In this document: positions 8,564-17,019 of the stretch, in pieces
How positions within the stretch are numbered: position 1 is the first letter of the stretch
How the letters are laid out: every line of letters starts with the position of its first letter
Made by a program: the position numbers and the translations under genes
Notes under the pieces: model-generated
Told to the model about the DNA's origin: nothing
The model's input: the letters and a program-made list of their open reading frames with translations, nothing else
The model's database searches: none
Source: JAIQFR01 sp041494445
GTDB lineage: Bacteria; Acidobacteriota; Polarisedimenticolia; Polarisedimenticolales; JAIQFR01
Direction of reading: 5' to 3'
Assembly (NCBI GenBank): GCA_041494445.1
Contig: JBGQAU010000005.1
Span: 4,920-68,919 of the forward strand
Length of the DNA: 64,000 bases

Positions 8564-10669
8564 GTGGCCGGGAACACCGAAGCGCCCGCCTTGAGAGGTC
8601 TCGACCGCAACGCCCTGCTCGGCGTTCACCGCACGATGCTGCTCTCTCGAAAGGTGGACGAAAAGGAGATTCAGCTCAAGCGGCAGAACCGGACGTACTT
8701 CCAGATCCCCGGCGTCGGGCATGAGGCCCTGGGCGCGGCAGTCGGGCTCGTGTTCCGGCCGGGTCGTGATTGGTTCTTTTTCTACTACCGCGACCGCGCG
8801 GCGTGCATCTCGCTCGGCATGAGCCCGCGCGACATGTTCCTGCAGGCCGTGGGCTCGGCCGAGTGTCCACAAACCGGCGGACGCCAGATGCCCTCGCACT
8901 TCTCTTCGCCGGCGCTCCACGTGGCCAGCGTCTCCTCCCCCACCGGCACGCAGTTCCTCCAGGCGGTCGGGTGCGCGGAGGCCGGGCGCTACGCCGCCTC
9001 GCGCGGCGCGCTGCCCGGGGTCCCGTTCGTCGAAGACGAGGTCGCGCTCGTCACCTCGGGCGACGGGACGACCAGCGAGGGCGAGTTCTGGGAGGCTCTC
9101 TCGACGGCAAGCAACCTCAAGCTCCCCGTGGTGTTCCTGATCGAGGACAACGGCTATGCGATCTCGGTTCCGGTGGAGGTCAACACGCCGGGCGGGAGCA
9201 TCAGCCGCCTCGTGGCGAGCTTTCCCGATCTCCTGATCCGCGAGGTGGACGGCTGCGATCCGCTGGCATCGTACGACGCCCTGTGCGCCGCGGCGGCGCA
9301 CTGCCGCGCGCGCCGCGGCCCCGCCCTCGTGCACGCGCACGTGATCCGGCCCTTGAGCCACTCTCTTTCCGACGACGAGACGCTCTACCGCCCGCCCGAG
9401 GAGCGCGAGGCGGAAGCGAGGCGCGACCCGATCCGTGCCTTCGCCGATCTCCTCCTGGCCGAGACGATCGTGGACGCCGGCGTCCTCGAGGCGATCGAAG
9501 GGCAGGTGGTGGAGGAAGTGAACGCGGCGGCGGATTCCGCCCTCGCCGCCGCCAGGCCCGAGCCCGCGTCCGCCTTACGGTGGGTCTACTCGGAGGAAGT
9601 GGACCCGACCTCGGACGCGTTCGCGAGCGCACCGGCGCTAGAGGGAAGCCCGACCACCATGGTCGATCTGATCAACGCGTGCCTCCGCGACGAGATGCGG
9701 CGGGACTCACGAATCGTCCTCTTCGGAGAGGACGTGGCGGACGTCTCGCGGGAGGCCGCGATCCCCAGGGTCAAGGGAAAGGGTGGGGTGTTCAAGGTCA
9801 CCTGGGGCCTCCAGCGCGAGTTCGGGTCCGATCGCGTGTTCAACTCGCCCCTGGCCGAGGCCAACATCGTCGGGCGGGCGATCGGGATGGCCCTGCGCGG
9901 TTTGAAGCCCGTCGTGGAGATCCAGTTCTTCGACTACATCTGGCCGGCCTACATGCAGATTCGAGACGAGCTGGCCACGATGCGGTGGCGTTCCAACGGA
10001 ACCTTCAAGGCGCCCGTCGTGGTCCGAGTCGCCTACGGGGGTTACATCCGCGGTGGCTCGACCTACCACAGCCAGTCCGGCGCCGCGTTGTTCACCGCCA
10101 ACCCGGGGCTCCGCGTGGTCTGTCCCTCGAACGCCCTCGACGCCAACGGCCTTCTGCGCACCGCCATCCGCTGCGACGACCCCGTGATCTTCCTCGAGCA
10201 CAAGCACCTGTACCGCCAGACCCACAATAAGTCGGTCTACCCCGGGCCCGACTTCATGGTGCCGCTCGGGCGCGCCTCCCTCGTGCGCGAGGGGACGGAC
10301 CTGACCGTGATCACCTACGGCGCCACCGTGCAGCGCGCTCTCACCGCGGCGCGCAAGGCGGAGGAAGCGGGCGTGTCCACCGAGATCCTCGACCTTCGAT
10401 CGCTGTCCCCCGTCGACTGGGAGGCGATCTCGACCTCGGTGCGCAAGACGAGCAAGGCCCTGGTGCTGACCGAGGACTCCCTCTCCTGGGGGTACGGCGC
10501 GGAGATCGCGGCGCGGATCGGAGAGGATCTGCACTCGGACCTCGACGCGCCGGTGCGGCGCGTCGCCGCGACCGACACGTTCGTCGCGTACGCGCCCGAG
10601 CTCGAGGATTTCATCCTGCCGCAAGTGGAGGACATCCTGGAGGCGATCCGCGACCTGGCGGCGTGGTGA
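8564..10669 (+). CDS. Fused alpha-beta E1 of branched-chain 2-oxoacid dehydrogenase
   Basis: A 701-residue single-chain E1. The N-terminal half is the alpha subunit, with a thiamine-diphosphate motif starting GDGTTSEGEFWEA (about residue 166) and ending in IEDNGYAIS. The C-terminal half, from about residue 375, is the transketolase-like beta subunit (LFGEDVAD, NSPLAEANIVGRAIGMALRG, EHKHLYR, TEDSLSWGYGAEIAA). Alpha and beta are usually separate genes; fused versions occur in Bacteroidetes, Acidobacteria and relatives. It decarboxylates branched-chain 2-oxoacids and passes acyl groups to E2; no E2 or E3 gene is nearby. The start is a GTG with AGGAG six bases upstream; a longer ORF has no good ribosome site. 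Confidence 0.88.
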   Translation: MAGNTEAPALRGLDRNALLGVHRTMLLSRKVDEKEIQLKRQNRTYFQIPGVGHEALGAAVGLVFRPGRDWFFFYYRDRAACISLGMSPRDMFLQAVGSAECPQTGGRQMPSHFSSPALHVASVSSPTGTQFLQAVGCAEAGRYAASRGALPGVPFVEDEVALVTSGDGTTSEGEFWEALSTASNLKLPVVFLIEDNGYAISVPVEVNTPGGSISRLVASFPDLLIREVDGCDPLASYDALCAAAAHCRARRGPALVHAHVIRPLSHSLSDDETLYRPPEEREAEARRDPIRAFADLLLAETIVDAGVLEAIEGQVVEEVNAAADSALAAARPEPASALRWVYSEEVDPTSDAFASAPALEGSPTTMVDLINACLRDEMRRDSRIVLFGEDVADVSREAAIPRVKGKGGVFKVTWGLQREFGSDRVFNSPLAEANIVGRAIGMALRGLKPVVEIQFFDYIWPAYMQIRDELATMRWRSNGTFKAPVVVRVAYGGYIRGGSTYHSQSGAALFTANPGLRVVCPSNALDANGLLRTAIRCDDPVIFLEHKHLYRQTHNKSVYPGPDFMVPLGRASLVREGTDLTVITYGATVQRALTAARKAEEAGVSTEILDLRSLSPVDWEAISTSVRKTSKALVLTEDSLSWGYGAEIAARIGEDLHSDLDAPVRRVAATDTFVAYAPELEDFILPQVEDILEAIRDLAAW

Positions 10670-10682
10670 GACGAGGAGAGGA

Positions 10683-11861
10683 TCAGAACGACGAGAGGAT
10701 CGCCGGGTCGCCCGTCCACCGCCCGCCCCGCCCCTGAAACGTGCGGCCCCGTCCTCCCCCCCTCGCTCCGAGAAGCTCGGAGAGCTTCCGGCCGGTGACC
10801 GAGACGTCTTCCGGCCCCGCCGGACCGGCCTGGACCAGGAAGGTCACTTCCCCGCCGTCGGGCGCCGCGCCGACCAGCGTCACGACCGCCTCCGGGCGCA
10901 AGGCGGCCAACGCCGAGGCGATCTCGCGCAGGAAGTCCGGCCCTGACTCCCCGAGGAACCGGGCGAGCCGCGGCCCGGGCTCGGCGGCCATCTCGGCGGC
11001 GATCCGCGCGGCGAGGTCGCGTTCCAGGCTCTTCGCCCGGCGCGCGAGAAGCTTCCGCTCCGCCTGCCAGCCTTCGATCACCCCGGCGAACTCCTCTCGC
11101 GCCGTCCCGATCCGCGCCTTGAGCGCCTCCTCGACCGCCGCCGCCTCGCGGAGCTCCCGGAGCACGCGGCCCCCGGCGAGAAACCGGATCCGGGCTCCCC
11201 CTCGCGCCGCCTCTGCGTCCACGACCCGCAGCATCTGGATCTCGCCGAGGCGCGCGACGTGGGTGCCACCGCACGTGTTGAGGTCGAGCGCCTCGATCTC
11301 GACCAGGCGGACCTCTCCCACGTGCCCCTCGGGGAGGCCCCGGGTTCGGACCGGGAGCGAGTCGACGGCTTCCGGCGGGACCCACCGGGCCGAGACCCGC
11401 CGGTCGTGCCGGATTTCCAGGTTGGCCTCCTCCTCGAACGCGAGGAGCCGCTCCGGCGACGGGACCGGTCCTTGGACCTCGATCGCCGTGTACCGCTCGC
11501 CCAGGTGAAAGGCGGTGGTCGGGAGCCGGTGGCGATCGGCGAGCAGCGAAGTGAGCAGGTGCTGCGCGGTGTGCTGCTGCATCCGGTCGAAGCGGAGCGC
11601 CGCGTCGATCTCCGCGGTCGCCGGTCCGAGGGGAACCGGGCGCGCGAGGTAATGCAGGATCTTCTCTCCTCGGGTCCTTACATCCAGGACCGGGACCCCG
11701 CCGATCTCTCCGCGGTCGGCGGGCTGGCCGCCTCCTTCCGGATAGAAGATCGTCTCCTCGAGGCGTACCCAGGGACGGTCCGCTTCCACCCCCGCCTCGA
11801 CCACGGCGGTCGCGAGGCGATACAGGCTCGGGTCCTCGTGGAACCTCTTCCGGTCGGGCAT
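10683..11861 (-). CDS. Alanyl-tRNA editing protein AlaX-L-like with DHHA1 domain
   Basis: A 392-residue stand-alone relative of the editing half of alanyl-tRNA synthetase, which removes Ser or Gly from mischarged tRNA-Ala. It shows ETIFYPEGGGQPADRG, the zinc motif HTAQH followed by CGGTH (LDLNTCGGTHV), then a coiled segment and a C-terminal DHHA1 domain with GARGGGRGRTFQGRGG. The aminoacylation domain is absent. The start ATG overlaps the stop of the biotin-carrier gene (TGATG), placing it in the same transcript. The link between tRNA editing and acyl-CoA carboxylase is probably operon hitch-hiking. Confidence 0.85.
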   Translation of the reverse strand: MPDRKRFHEDPSLYRLATAVVEAGVEADRPWVRLEETIFYPEGGGQPADRGEIGGVPVLDVRTRGEKILHYLARPVPLGPATAEIDAALRFDRMQQHTAQHLLTSLLADRHRLPTTAFHLGERYTAIEVQGPVPSPERLLAFEEEANLEIRHDRRVSARWVPPEAVDSLPVRTRGLPEGHVGEVRLVEIEALDLNTCGGTHVARLGEIQMLRVVDAEAARGGARIRFLAGGRVLRELREAAAVEEALKARIGTAREEFAGVIEGWQAERKLLARRAKSLERDLAARIAAEMAAEPGPRLARFLGESGPDFLREIASALAALRPEAVVTLVGAAPDGGEVTFLVQAGPAGPEDVSVTGRKLSELLGARGGGRGRTFQGRGGRWTGDPAILSSF

Positions 11862-12457
11862 CAGCGGACCACGATCAGGATCTGCCCTGCGCGAACCTCC
11901 TCGGAGTCGGCGCAACGGATCTCTGCGACCACCGCCTCCTCCGGAAACCCCGGGCCGCCGAACGCGATCTGATTGAAGGTCTTCATGACCTCGACGAGGC
12001 CCACCGGATCCCCCGTCCGGACGCGCGCGCCCGGCTCCACGAACGGAGGCGACGCCGGCGAGGGACGGCGGTAGAAGACCCCGTCCGTCGGCGAGAGCAC
12101 CGCCCACGACCCCGGCGCCAGCCCCGCTCCCGCGGGATGACCGGGCCTGTCCGCATCGGCGGACAGTCCCTGGCGCTCCCCGGCGTCCAACGGCGCAAGC
12201 TCGAAGAGCACCTGCCCGTGCTCGACCGCGAGCGCGCGGTCGCGTGGAAGCCCGACCGCGACCTTCCCGGCCGCCCCTTCGGGGAGGACCAGGGCGAACC
12301 GGCGGCTGAGGTGCGCGAGGAAGCCGATCCGGCTCCCGGGGCCGAGCAGCGCACCCGGGTGGGGATGGTCCGTCCAGATCCCCACGAGGGGAGAGACCAC
12401 CAGGGCCCGCCCGTCCTCGCCGCGTTCCGCCCTGGCCACGAGGATCGGCTCGTTCAT
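11861..12457 (-). CDS. Biotin carboxyl carrier protein of acyl-CoA carboxylase
   Basis: A 198-residue protein whose C-terminal biotinyl/lipoyl domain ends with the biotinylation site EVMKT (Lys about residue 159) in GDPVGLVEVMKTFN. The N-terminal 120 residues are a second, more divergent region, also with short beta segments, so the protein is longer than usual BCCP C-domains. An upstream in-frame ATG at 12508 exists, but the ATG at 12457 has a strong GGAAGGGG site and is chosen. The matching carboxyltransferase and biotin carboxylase lie 9 kb away, beyond the integrated element that begins about 50 bases upstream. Confidence 0.8.
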   Translation of the reverse strand: MNEPILVARAERGEDGRALVVSPLVGIWTDHPHPGALLGPGSRIGFLAHLSRRFALVLPEGAAGKVAVGLPRDRALAVEHGQVLFELAPLDAGERQGLSADADRPGHPAGAGLAPGSWAVLSPTDGVFYRRPSPASPPFVEPGARVRTGDPVGLVEVMKTFNQIAFGGPGFPEEAVVAEIRCADSEEVRAGQILIVVR

Positions 12458-12508
12458 CCCGTCACCCCTTCCGGCCGCATCCTGTCGCGGCTCCGGTAAG
12501 TCTAGCAT

Positions 12509-12516
12509 CCCCGCGA
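12509..12516. repeat. Putative left attachment core CCCCGCGA
   Basis: The eight bases CCCCGCGA occur here between the integrase stop codon and the biotin-carrier upstream region, and again at 21265-21272 at the carboxyltransferase stop. The copies are direct repeats bounding the integrated element. Flanking bases do not match, so the repeat is short and the assignment is tentative. Confidence 0.4.
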
Positions 12517-12517
12517 C

Positions 12518-13747
12518 TTAGGCGAGCCGCCTTTCGCCCGCTGCCTCCCCCGAGGCACCCGCGGCAGCCGAAGTGTCCGTCTGAGTGTCCATTTCGCCGA
12601 ACACCCGGTCAATCGCGCCCACCGCCCGGCGCAGGTGGCCCGGTTGTAGGGTCGCGTACCGCTGCGTCATGGCCGGGGTGGAGTGTCCGAGGATCTGTTG
12701 CAGCTCGTACAGGCTCGCCCCGTCCTGAATCGTCCAGCTTGCGAACGTGTGCCGGAGCGTCGCGAAGGAGGCATCCGCGATCCCCGCTTTCCGCATGACT
12801 TTCTTCGTGGACACCGTGACGACGTGCCGGGCCTTCTCGCTCGCGTAGTCCTCCCCGGTGCCGTCCACGAACACGAACGGGGAACGGACGTGCCGCACCC
12901 GGCCGTCCAGGATCGCTCGAACGGTCGCGTTCATGGGGACGGTACGGGAGCCCGTCTTGCTGTCCTCCGAAACGTGGAGCATCCCGGCGGCCTTGTCCAC
13001 GTCCCCCCATCCCAAGAGCAGGACTTCCTTGAGCCTCAACCCGGTACTGACCGCCATTCGCAGGATCGGCTTGAGCCACGGCGCCGCGGCGGTCTCAAGG
13101 GCCGTGTACTCCGCCTTCGTCAAGTACCGGGTCCGCGGCTTCGCCGGGCTCGGCTTCGGAAGGTCGGCGGCCGGGTTGTTTTCGATCACGCCCCACCGCG
13201 CCGCCATCTTAAACACCCGCCCCGCCGTCCGCAGGGCCTTTACGACGGTGGTGGGGCTGTACGGACGCCCCCGGGCGCAGCGCATCGTGCTCAGGTGGAC
13301 CCGGAAAGCGTCCAGGTCCCCCCGGGTAATGTCCCGGATCGCCCGCTCTTGGAAGTAGGCGATCAGCGGGCGCGTGCTCGTGACGTAGTGATTCGAACGC
13401 CGCTTGCCGGGGTGCTCCCGGAGAAACCGCGTCACGAACTCGCCGACGGATGGCCCGCGGTCCGCCTCCGCTTTCCGGCGCGCCTTCTCCTCGCGGAGCT
13501 TGCGGTCTCGCGGGGTCTCGAACGTCCCGGTTCTGACCTCGTGCCGCCGCTGTTCCAGGAGCGCGCGCGCTTCGGTCAAACCGAGCCCGGCGTACTCCCG
13601 GATGCGCCGATGGTGCTGGTCCCGGAAGTCAATCCGGTAGTACTCGGTGCCGTCTGAGCGTGTCACCTTGAACACGCAGCGGACGGGCCTCCCCCTACTG
13701 TCCTTAGCCTGGACGATACTCGGTTGTCCTCTCGCTTCGCTTGCCAC
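12518..13747 (-). CDS. Tyrosine-type site-specific integrase
   Basis: A 409-residue integrase. An N-terminal AP2-like arm-binding region and a SAM-like core-binding domain (about 100-190) precede the catalytic domain. Visible catalytic residues are Arg238 (STGLRLKE), Lys264 (DSKTGS), Arg332 and His333 (TLRHTF), His355 (LGHS) and Tyr364 (TQRYAT). The usual first His of the HxLR box is Ala330 or nearby (FATLR), an uncommon substitution. The start is a GTG with GGAGGT upstream. The gene lies at the left end of the element with its stop next to the putative attachment core, the usual placement. Confidence 0.9.
   Translation of the reverse strand: MASEARGQPSIVQAKDSRGRPVRCVFKVTRSDGTEYYRIDFRDQHHRRIREYAGLGLTEARALLEQRRHEVRTGTFETPRDRKLREEKARRKAEADRGPSVGEFVTRFLREHPGKRRSNHYVTSTRPLIAYFQERAIRDITRGDLDAFRVHLSTMRCARGRPYSPTTVVKALRTAGRVFKMAARWGVIENNPAADLPKPSPAKPRTRYLTKAEYTALETAAAPWLKPILRMAVSTGLRLKEVLLLGWGDVDKAAGMLHVSEDSKTGSRTVPMNATVRAILDGRVRHVRSPFVFVDGTGEDYASEKARHVVTVSTKKVMRKAGIADASFATLRHTFASWTIQDGASLYELQQILGHSTPAMTQRYATLQPGHLRRAVGAIDRVFGEMDTQTDTSAAAGASGEAAGERRLA
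12573..12592 (+). repeat. Paired TGTCC(G/A)T repeats at left end of element
   Basis: GTGTCC occurs twice with a 12-base period (12573 and 12585), embedded in the 3' end of the integrase gene about 60 bases inside the putative left core. A similar pair lies near the right end (21082-21100). The placement suggests arm-type integrase sites, but this is inference. Confidence 0.35.
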
Positions 13748-13750
13748 GGC

Positions 13751-13957
13751 TTACCTCCCGCGCGCACGTCGGCGCGCCTGTTCGGCATTCTCGATTGCAT
13801 GCTCCCACCGCTCCCGCAGTTCCCCGGCCGGGCAGAGGTCGCCCCGTTCCAGTCCCTCGACGCAGCTCTCGTGGAGCCCGAGCGCCTCCGCCAGCTCGGG
13901 GAGCGTGAGCCCGGTCCGCTTCCGCCGGCAGACAAGATGCCTTCGCCACGGTTCCAT
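13751..13957 (-). CDS. Small XRE-type HTH protein, possible repressor or excision regulator
   Basis: A 68-residue protein with a helix-turn-helix core (GLTLPELAEALGLHESCVEGLERG), matching the N-terminal DNA-binding domain of XRE/Cro regulators, followed by a short Arg-rich tail. The start is placed at the second of two adjacent ATG codons, giving proper spacing to a GGAGGGG site; an upstream extension lacks such a site. It ends just before the integrase GTG and overlaps the integrase ribosome-binding region, so integrase translation is probably coupled to it. Confidence 0.65.
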   Translation of the reverse strand: MEPWRRHLVCRRKRTGLTLPELAEALGLHESCVEGLERGDLCPAGELRERWEHAIENAEQARRRARGR

Positions 13958-14316
13958 CATCCCCTCCGTGGGGGACGTGGCGACACACTCTCGGGGCTTG
14001 TCCGATCTTCTTGGTTTGGTAGGATTGGCGAAGCCGCTGGGCGTGTCCACTCACGTCCTCCGGTTAGGGGCCGTCCGGCGTTTGCGCGTCGGGCGGTCCC
14101 GCTTGTTCGCCTACCTTCTACGCCCATCGGTGGCACCCGTCAACCCCTACCTGGACACGCCCACGGACACCCTTTCCGGCTTCCCGCAGCCGGGCTCGCC
14201 GGTCCGCTCGATTTCGCGCCGAGCATCGGCCCCCGGGGCGGATACGGCGCTCCCCTTGCCACCGTTGCCCCTCTGGGCGTACATCTACCGCAGCATTGCC
14301 CGAGGAGGGATTCACG
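13958..14316. other. Divergent noncoding region of the element
   Basis: A 359-base gap between the HTH gene (minus) and the secreted cargo gene (plus). It should hold the divergent promoters, but no consensus -35/-10 pair is clear. It contains a GTGTCC at 14043 and a direct pair of GGACAC motifs (14153 and 14165, 12-base period) like those at the element ends. A long open frame on the minus strand extending from here across the cargo gene is judged an antisense shadow. Confidence 0.5.
14153..14170 (-). repeat. Internal pair of GGACAC repeats
   Basis: GGACAC at 14153-14158 and 14165-14170, 12-base period, inverse orientation to the pairs near both element ends. It lies in the divergent regulatory gap and could be a repressor operator or integrase arm site. 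Assignment is speculative. Confidence 0.3.
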
Positions 14317-15168
14317 ATGAGAAACGTCCTCTTTCCTTTGCTCGTCCTCGCCGTCTTCTTGCCCGCCGTTGCCAGCGAGCCGGGGCAGCCGATTGATTGC
14401 AGCGATTGGGTGATCGTGAAACCGGGTATTACGTGTCGGGACATCCCGATCCCGACTCCGGCTCCTTGGTACTCTAGGCCGGGCGCAAACCCGGCCGACA
14501 ACGAGAACTTCCTTATTGGAATCGTGTCGGTTAGGGGCTTCCCATTGGATTGCGGCTTCGGGCCTATCGAACAGCGGTACGAACTGCGACGCTTTAACGG
14601 AGTGAACGACGAATTGGTCGCCTATGTGCAGGCGCGGTGTGGTCCCAGCGGATCCGCGGCAGATACACCAAATGTCGAAGGGATCTTCGGCTTTACATAT
14701 AACAATGGGTTTCTCTACGTCGTGGGTACAGATGAGTGCTGGGGGGACGGGGTTAGCTGTGCGTACACTGCACAGAGTTGGCTCATTCGCTTCGAGGGTT
14801 TCACGACGGAGCTTGACGTGCTTCAGACGTTTACGTCTCAGGCGCGGCAAGTCGGCTTCCACGTTCCGGTCATGCCCGAGGGTATGGCCGCAGCCGACCA
14901 TTTCGACACCTACTGGGGCGACCTCTCCGCGGTCGGCAACTGGTCGCAGGCGCACGGGCTGCAATGCCACTACCCCGACTCCCCTCCCACCCGCGGCGAC
15001 TACCTGACCGTGGCCGACACGCTGCCAACCCCACAGCCCGGCCACGGCTACTACTACGTCACCGCCGCGACGTACCAGGGGCAGACGAGGTACGGGAGAA
15101 AGACGACGAACAGGACGCTGAGCGGGAGGGATCCGGCGCAACTGCCGGCGTGCTCGCCCTTGAGGTAG
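14317..15168 (+). CDS. Secreted cargo protein of unknown function
   Basis: A 283-residue protein with a Sec signal peptide (about residues 1-20, ending AVAS). The mature part is rich in aromatic residues and has scattered cysteines. It ends with a segment, GHGYYYVTAATYQGQTRYG followed by GRDPAQLPAC, that resembles C-terminal modules of secreted proteins in Acidobacteria-like genomes (from memory, unchecked). The start ATG is preceded by GAGGAGGG. Codon use is visibly less GC-biased at third positions than the neighbours, suggesting a different origin. It is the only plus-strand gene in the element, typical of a cargo gene. No enzymatic motif is recognised. Confidence 0.7.
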   Translation: MRNVLFPLLVLAVFLPAVASEPGQPIDCSDWVIVKPGITCRDIPIPTPAPWYSRPGANPADNENFLIGIVSVRGFPLDCGFGPIEQRYELRRFNGVNDELVAYVQARCGPSGSAADTPNVEGIFGFTYNNGFLYVVGTDECWGDGVSCAYTAQSWLIRFEGFTTELDVLQTFTSQARQVGFHVPVMPEGMAAADHFDTYWGDLSAVGNWSQAHGLQCHYPDSPPTRGDYLTVADTLPTPQPGHGYYYVTAATYQGQTRYGRKTTNRTLSGRDPAQLPACSPLR

Positions 15169-15194
15169 CCTACCCATAGGCCGCTCGGCCGCCG

Positions 15195-15371
15195 TCACCG
15201 CTCCCACCTCTCCTCTTCGGTCATCGACCGCACGAGGTAGCAGCCACACTCGACACAGCACGGCGGTCTGCATCGGTGCTGCCGTACCGGGACGATCAGA
15301 TATCGCCGCGTCTTCCCAATGCCCATCTCGATTCGCTGCGGGTGGCAATCCACGAGCCCGCGCACGGCCAT
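15195..15371 (-). CDS. Small Cys-rich protein (58 aa), possible zinc finger
   Basis: A 58-residue frame starting ATG at 15371 and ending TGA at 15195. The C-terminal half has HRCRPPCCVECGCYLVR, a cluster of five Cys and one His that could bind zinc, followed by a charged tail ending EEERWER. A GAGGTG sequence lies four bases upstream of the start, slightly close. It sits between the cargo gene and the next minus-strand small gene, on the strand used by the other element genes. Too short for a firm call; no homologue recognised. Confidence 0.45.
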   Translation of the reverse strand: MAVRGLVDCHPQRIEMGIGKTRRYLIVPVRQHRCRPPCCVECGCYLVRSMTEEERWER

Positions 15372-15469
15372 GCGTCACCTCGCGAAAAAGAACCCGGCCG
15401 CCAGTTCCGGCCCCCTGGCTGGCGGAGACGACCGGGAGGGTATCCGCCCTTCCCCATGCGGACCGTGGC

Positions 15470-15739
15470 CTAATCCTCGATGGCCTCCGCGGCGCCCGAC
15501 GCGATCAGGTCGCCCGCGGGATCGGCGAGAGCGCGAACGAGCGGCACGAGCACCGGGTTTTCGATTGCCTCGATGGCCGCGACCGCTGCATCCCGTGCGG
15601 TGGCATCGGCGACCAGGACGTACACCTCGAACGCCGCGCCTCCCGGGACCTCGAAGACCCCATCCGCCTCCGCCCGCCCGGCCCAGCCGTGATCGCGCCC
15701 CGTATCGACCGCTGTCAGGAAGTGCAGTTGCTTCGACAT
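15470..15739 (-). CDS. Element-encoded small hypothetical protein (89 aa)
   Basis: An 89-residue protein starting MSKQLHFLTAVDTG with AGGAGAG just upstream; the longer in-frame version has no ribosome site. It contains a beta-strand-like stretch (FEVYVLVADATARDAAVAAIEAIE) and an acidic C-terminus. No known family is recognised. It follows the phage-like gene at 15911 after a 170-base gap that contains an ACGGACACC motif (15831) shared with other element intergenic regions. Confidence 0.5.
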   Translation of the reverse strand: MSKQLHFLTAVDTGRDHGWAGRAEADGVFEVPGGAAFEVYVLVADATARDAAVAAIEAIENPVLVPLVRALADPAGDLIASGAAEAIED

Positions 15740-15910
15740 GCTCTCTCCTATGCCCCCGCGAGGCCGGCCGTCAGCGGCCGTGGCAACCACTGGCGCCCGG
15801 CCCGCGAGAACGAGCTGGACGGCCACGCCCACGGACACCGCGGAGGGTCGCGGGAGCCCGGGCGCGCCGTCCCGATCTGTTTTCACCTTCGCATCCGCCA
15901 TACCAGCGGA

Positions 15911-16417
15911 TCAGCGCCGCTCGGGCTGCCGCTTCGTCCAGTAGGCGAGCCCCGCTTGGAACCGCGCCTGCGGATCGTCGTCCTCCCGGCCCAGCGCGAG
16001 GGGGACGCCGCGCCTCACCGGCGTCTCCCCCCTGGCCGCCGAGAACCGCGCCGGGTCCTTCGCGCGGATCTGCATGAGCGCGTCGAGGTACGAGACCTCG
16101 CCGGAGGCGGAAAGCCGCATCGCCTCTTCGTGGATCGTCTGCGTTTCGCTTTTCATCGGATGGCCCTCCGCGGGATCGCGGTGGAGGTGGAGCGGGGCGC
16201 CGTGGACGCGCCCGGATTCGGTCGCAGCCCCGAGGGACGCGAGCAGCCGTTCGGCGAAGTCTCCGGGCATGTCGAGCCGCGCGGTCTCGAACAACTCGGG
16301 CGAGTCGTCAATGACTTTCGTCAGCGCCTCGACGAAGCCCATGCCTTTTTGCTCGTGGGCGTAGATGGCCTGAAACAACGGCCGCGTCCGTTCGGTCGAT
16401 TCGATGTAGGGAAGCAT
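15911..16417 (-). CDS. Phage-like hypothetical protein (168 aa)
   Basis: A 168-residue protein beginning MLPYIESTERTRPLFQAIY. The middle segment, an EEAMRLSASGEVSYLDALMQI stretch, resembles regions seen near the C-terminus of Mu-like phage protease or scaffold proteins. No catalytic motif is visible. The start ATG lies two bases after the stop of the upstream coiled-coil gene, so the two are coupled. A role in particle formation or packaging is possible but unproven because no capsid gene is present. Confidence 0.5.
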   Translation of the reverse strand: MLPYIESTERTRPLFQAIYAHEQKGMGFVEALTKVIDDSPELFETARLDMPGDFAERLLASLGAATESGRVHGAPLHLHRDPAEGHPMKSETQTIHEEAMRLSASGEVSYLDALMQIRAKDPARFSAARGETPVRRGVPLALGREDDDPQARFQAGLAYWTKRQPERR

Positions 16418-16419
16418 GG

Positions 16420-16941
16420 TCAGTACTCCATCAGGCCGCTGGCGACCTCGGAAAACGCGGCCGTGATCGCCGAGGTCGCGTCCCCCGCGATGTTCGGCAC
16501 GGACATGCCCGGCGCGGCGTTGGCCGCGGCCGAGAACTCGGCACCGGCCCGGAGGACCTCGGCGACCGCCTCCCGGACGGCCTTCCCGCGGAGAGCGGCC
16601 GCGATGGCGCTGGACAGTCGGCCCCGGGCGTCCCCGTGCTCGCGTTCGAGGCCGGGACTCGCGGCCGCGCCCCAAGCCTCGCGCGCCTTGCTCTCTTCGT
16701 CGGCCGCGACCTGGTACGCCGCTGCCAAGATGCCCGCGTGCTCCCGGGCGTGGGCGGTCTCGCCGGCCAGGGCGTTCAGTCGCGCCAGCGGCAGGCCGGG
16801 GTCGTACCGAGCGCGCTGCAATTGCTCGTGCTTGTCGTGCGCCTCGCCCGTGGCCGCGAGCAATTCCGCCCGCCTCCGCCCGGCTGCGTCGGCCGTCGCC
16901 CGAAGGTCGGCGACCTTGGTCTCAGAAGCGAAATTCAACAT
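16420..16941 (-). CDS. Ala-rich coiled-coil hypothetical protein (173 aa)
   Basis: A 173-residue, strongly helical, alanine-rich protein with Arg/Glu heptad-like patterns in the first 80 residues and a small Gly/Ser-rich C-terminus ending GLMEY. The start ATG has GGAGAT upstream at good spacing. It heads a two-gene unit with the phage-like gene downstream. No homologue is recognised; a structural phage-like role is a guess from context. Confidence 0.5.
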   Translation of the reverse strand: MLNFASETKVADLRATADAAGRRRAELLAATGEAHDKHEQLQRARYDPGLPLARLNALAGETAHAREHAGILAAAYQVAADEESKAREAWGAAASPGLEREHGDARGRLSSAIAAALRGKAVREAVAEVLRAGAEFSAAANAAPGMSVPNIAGDATSAITAAFSEVASGLMEY

Positions 16942-17019
16942 GGTAGTGATCTCCGATGGACTGCGCGACGGACACCCGCGACCCTCGCGAGCAATTCGGC
17001 GCGTGTTTATTGACTTTTC

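Noticed and set aside
6140..9361. A 1073-residue minus-strand open frame containing hisS
   Set aside because: Only the C-terminal 422 residues are HisRS; the rest runs antisense to the PQQ-type and E1 genes and is Arg/Gly-rich shadow sequence.
12458..12508. BCCP extended start at 12508
   Set aside because: The extension abuts the element core without a ribosome site; the ATG at 12457 has GGAAGGGG.
14140..15378. A 412-residue minus-strand open frame
   Set aside because: Antisense to the secreted cargo gene, with no ribosome site and composition typical of shadows; the signal-peptide frame on plus is the real gene.
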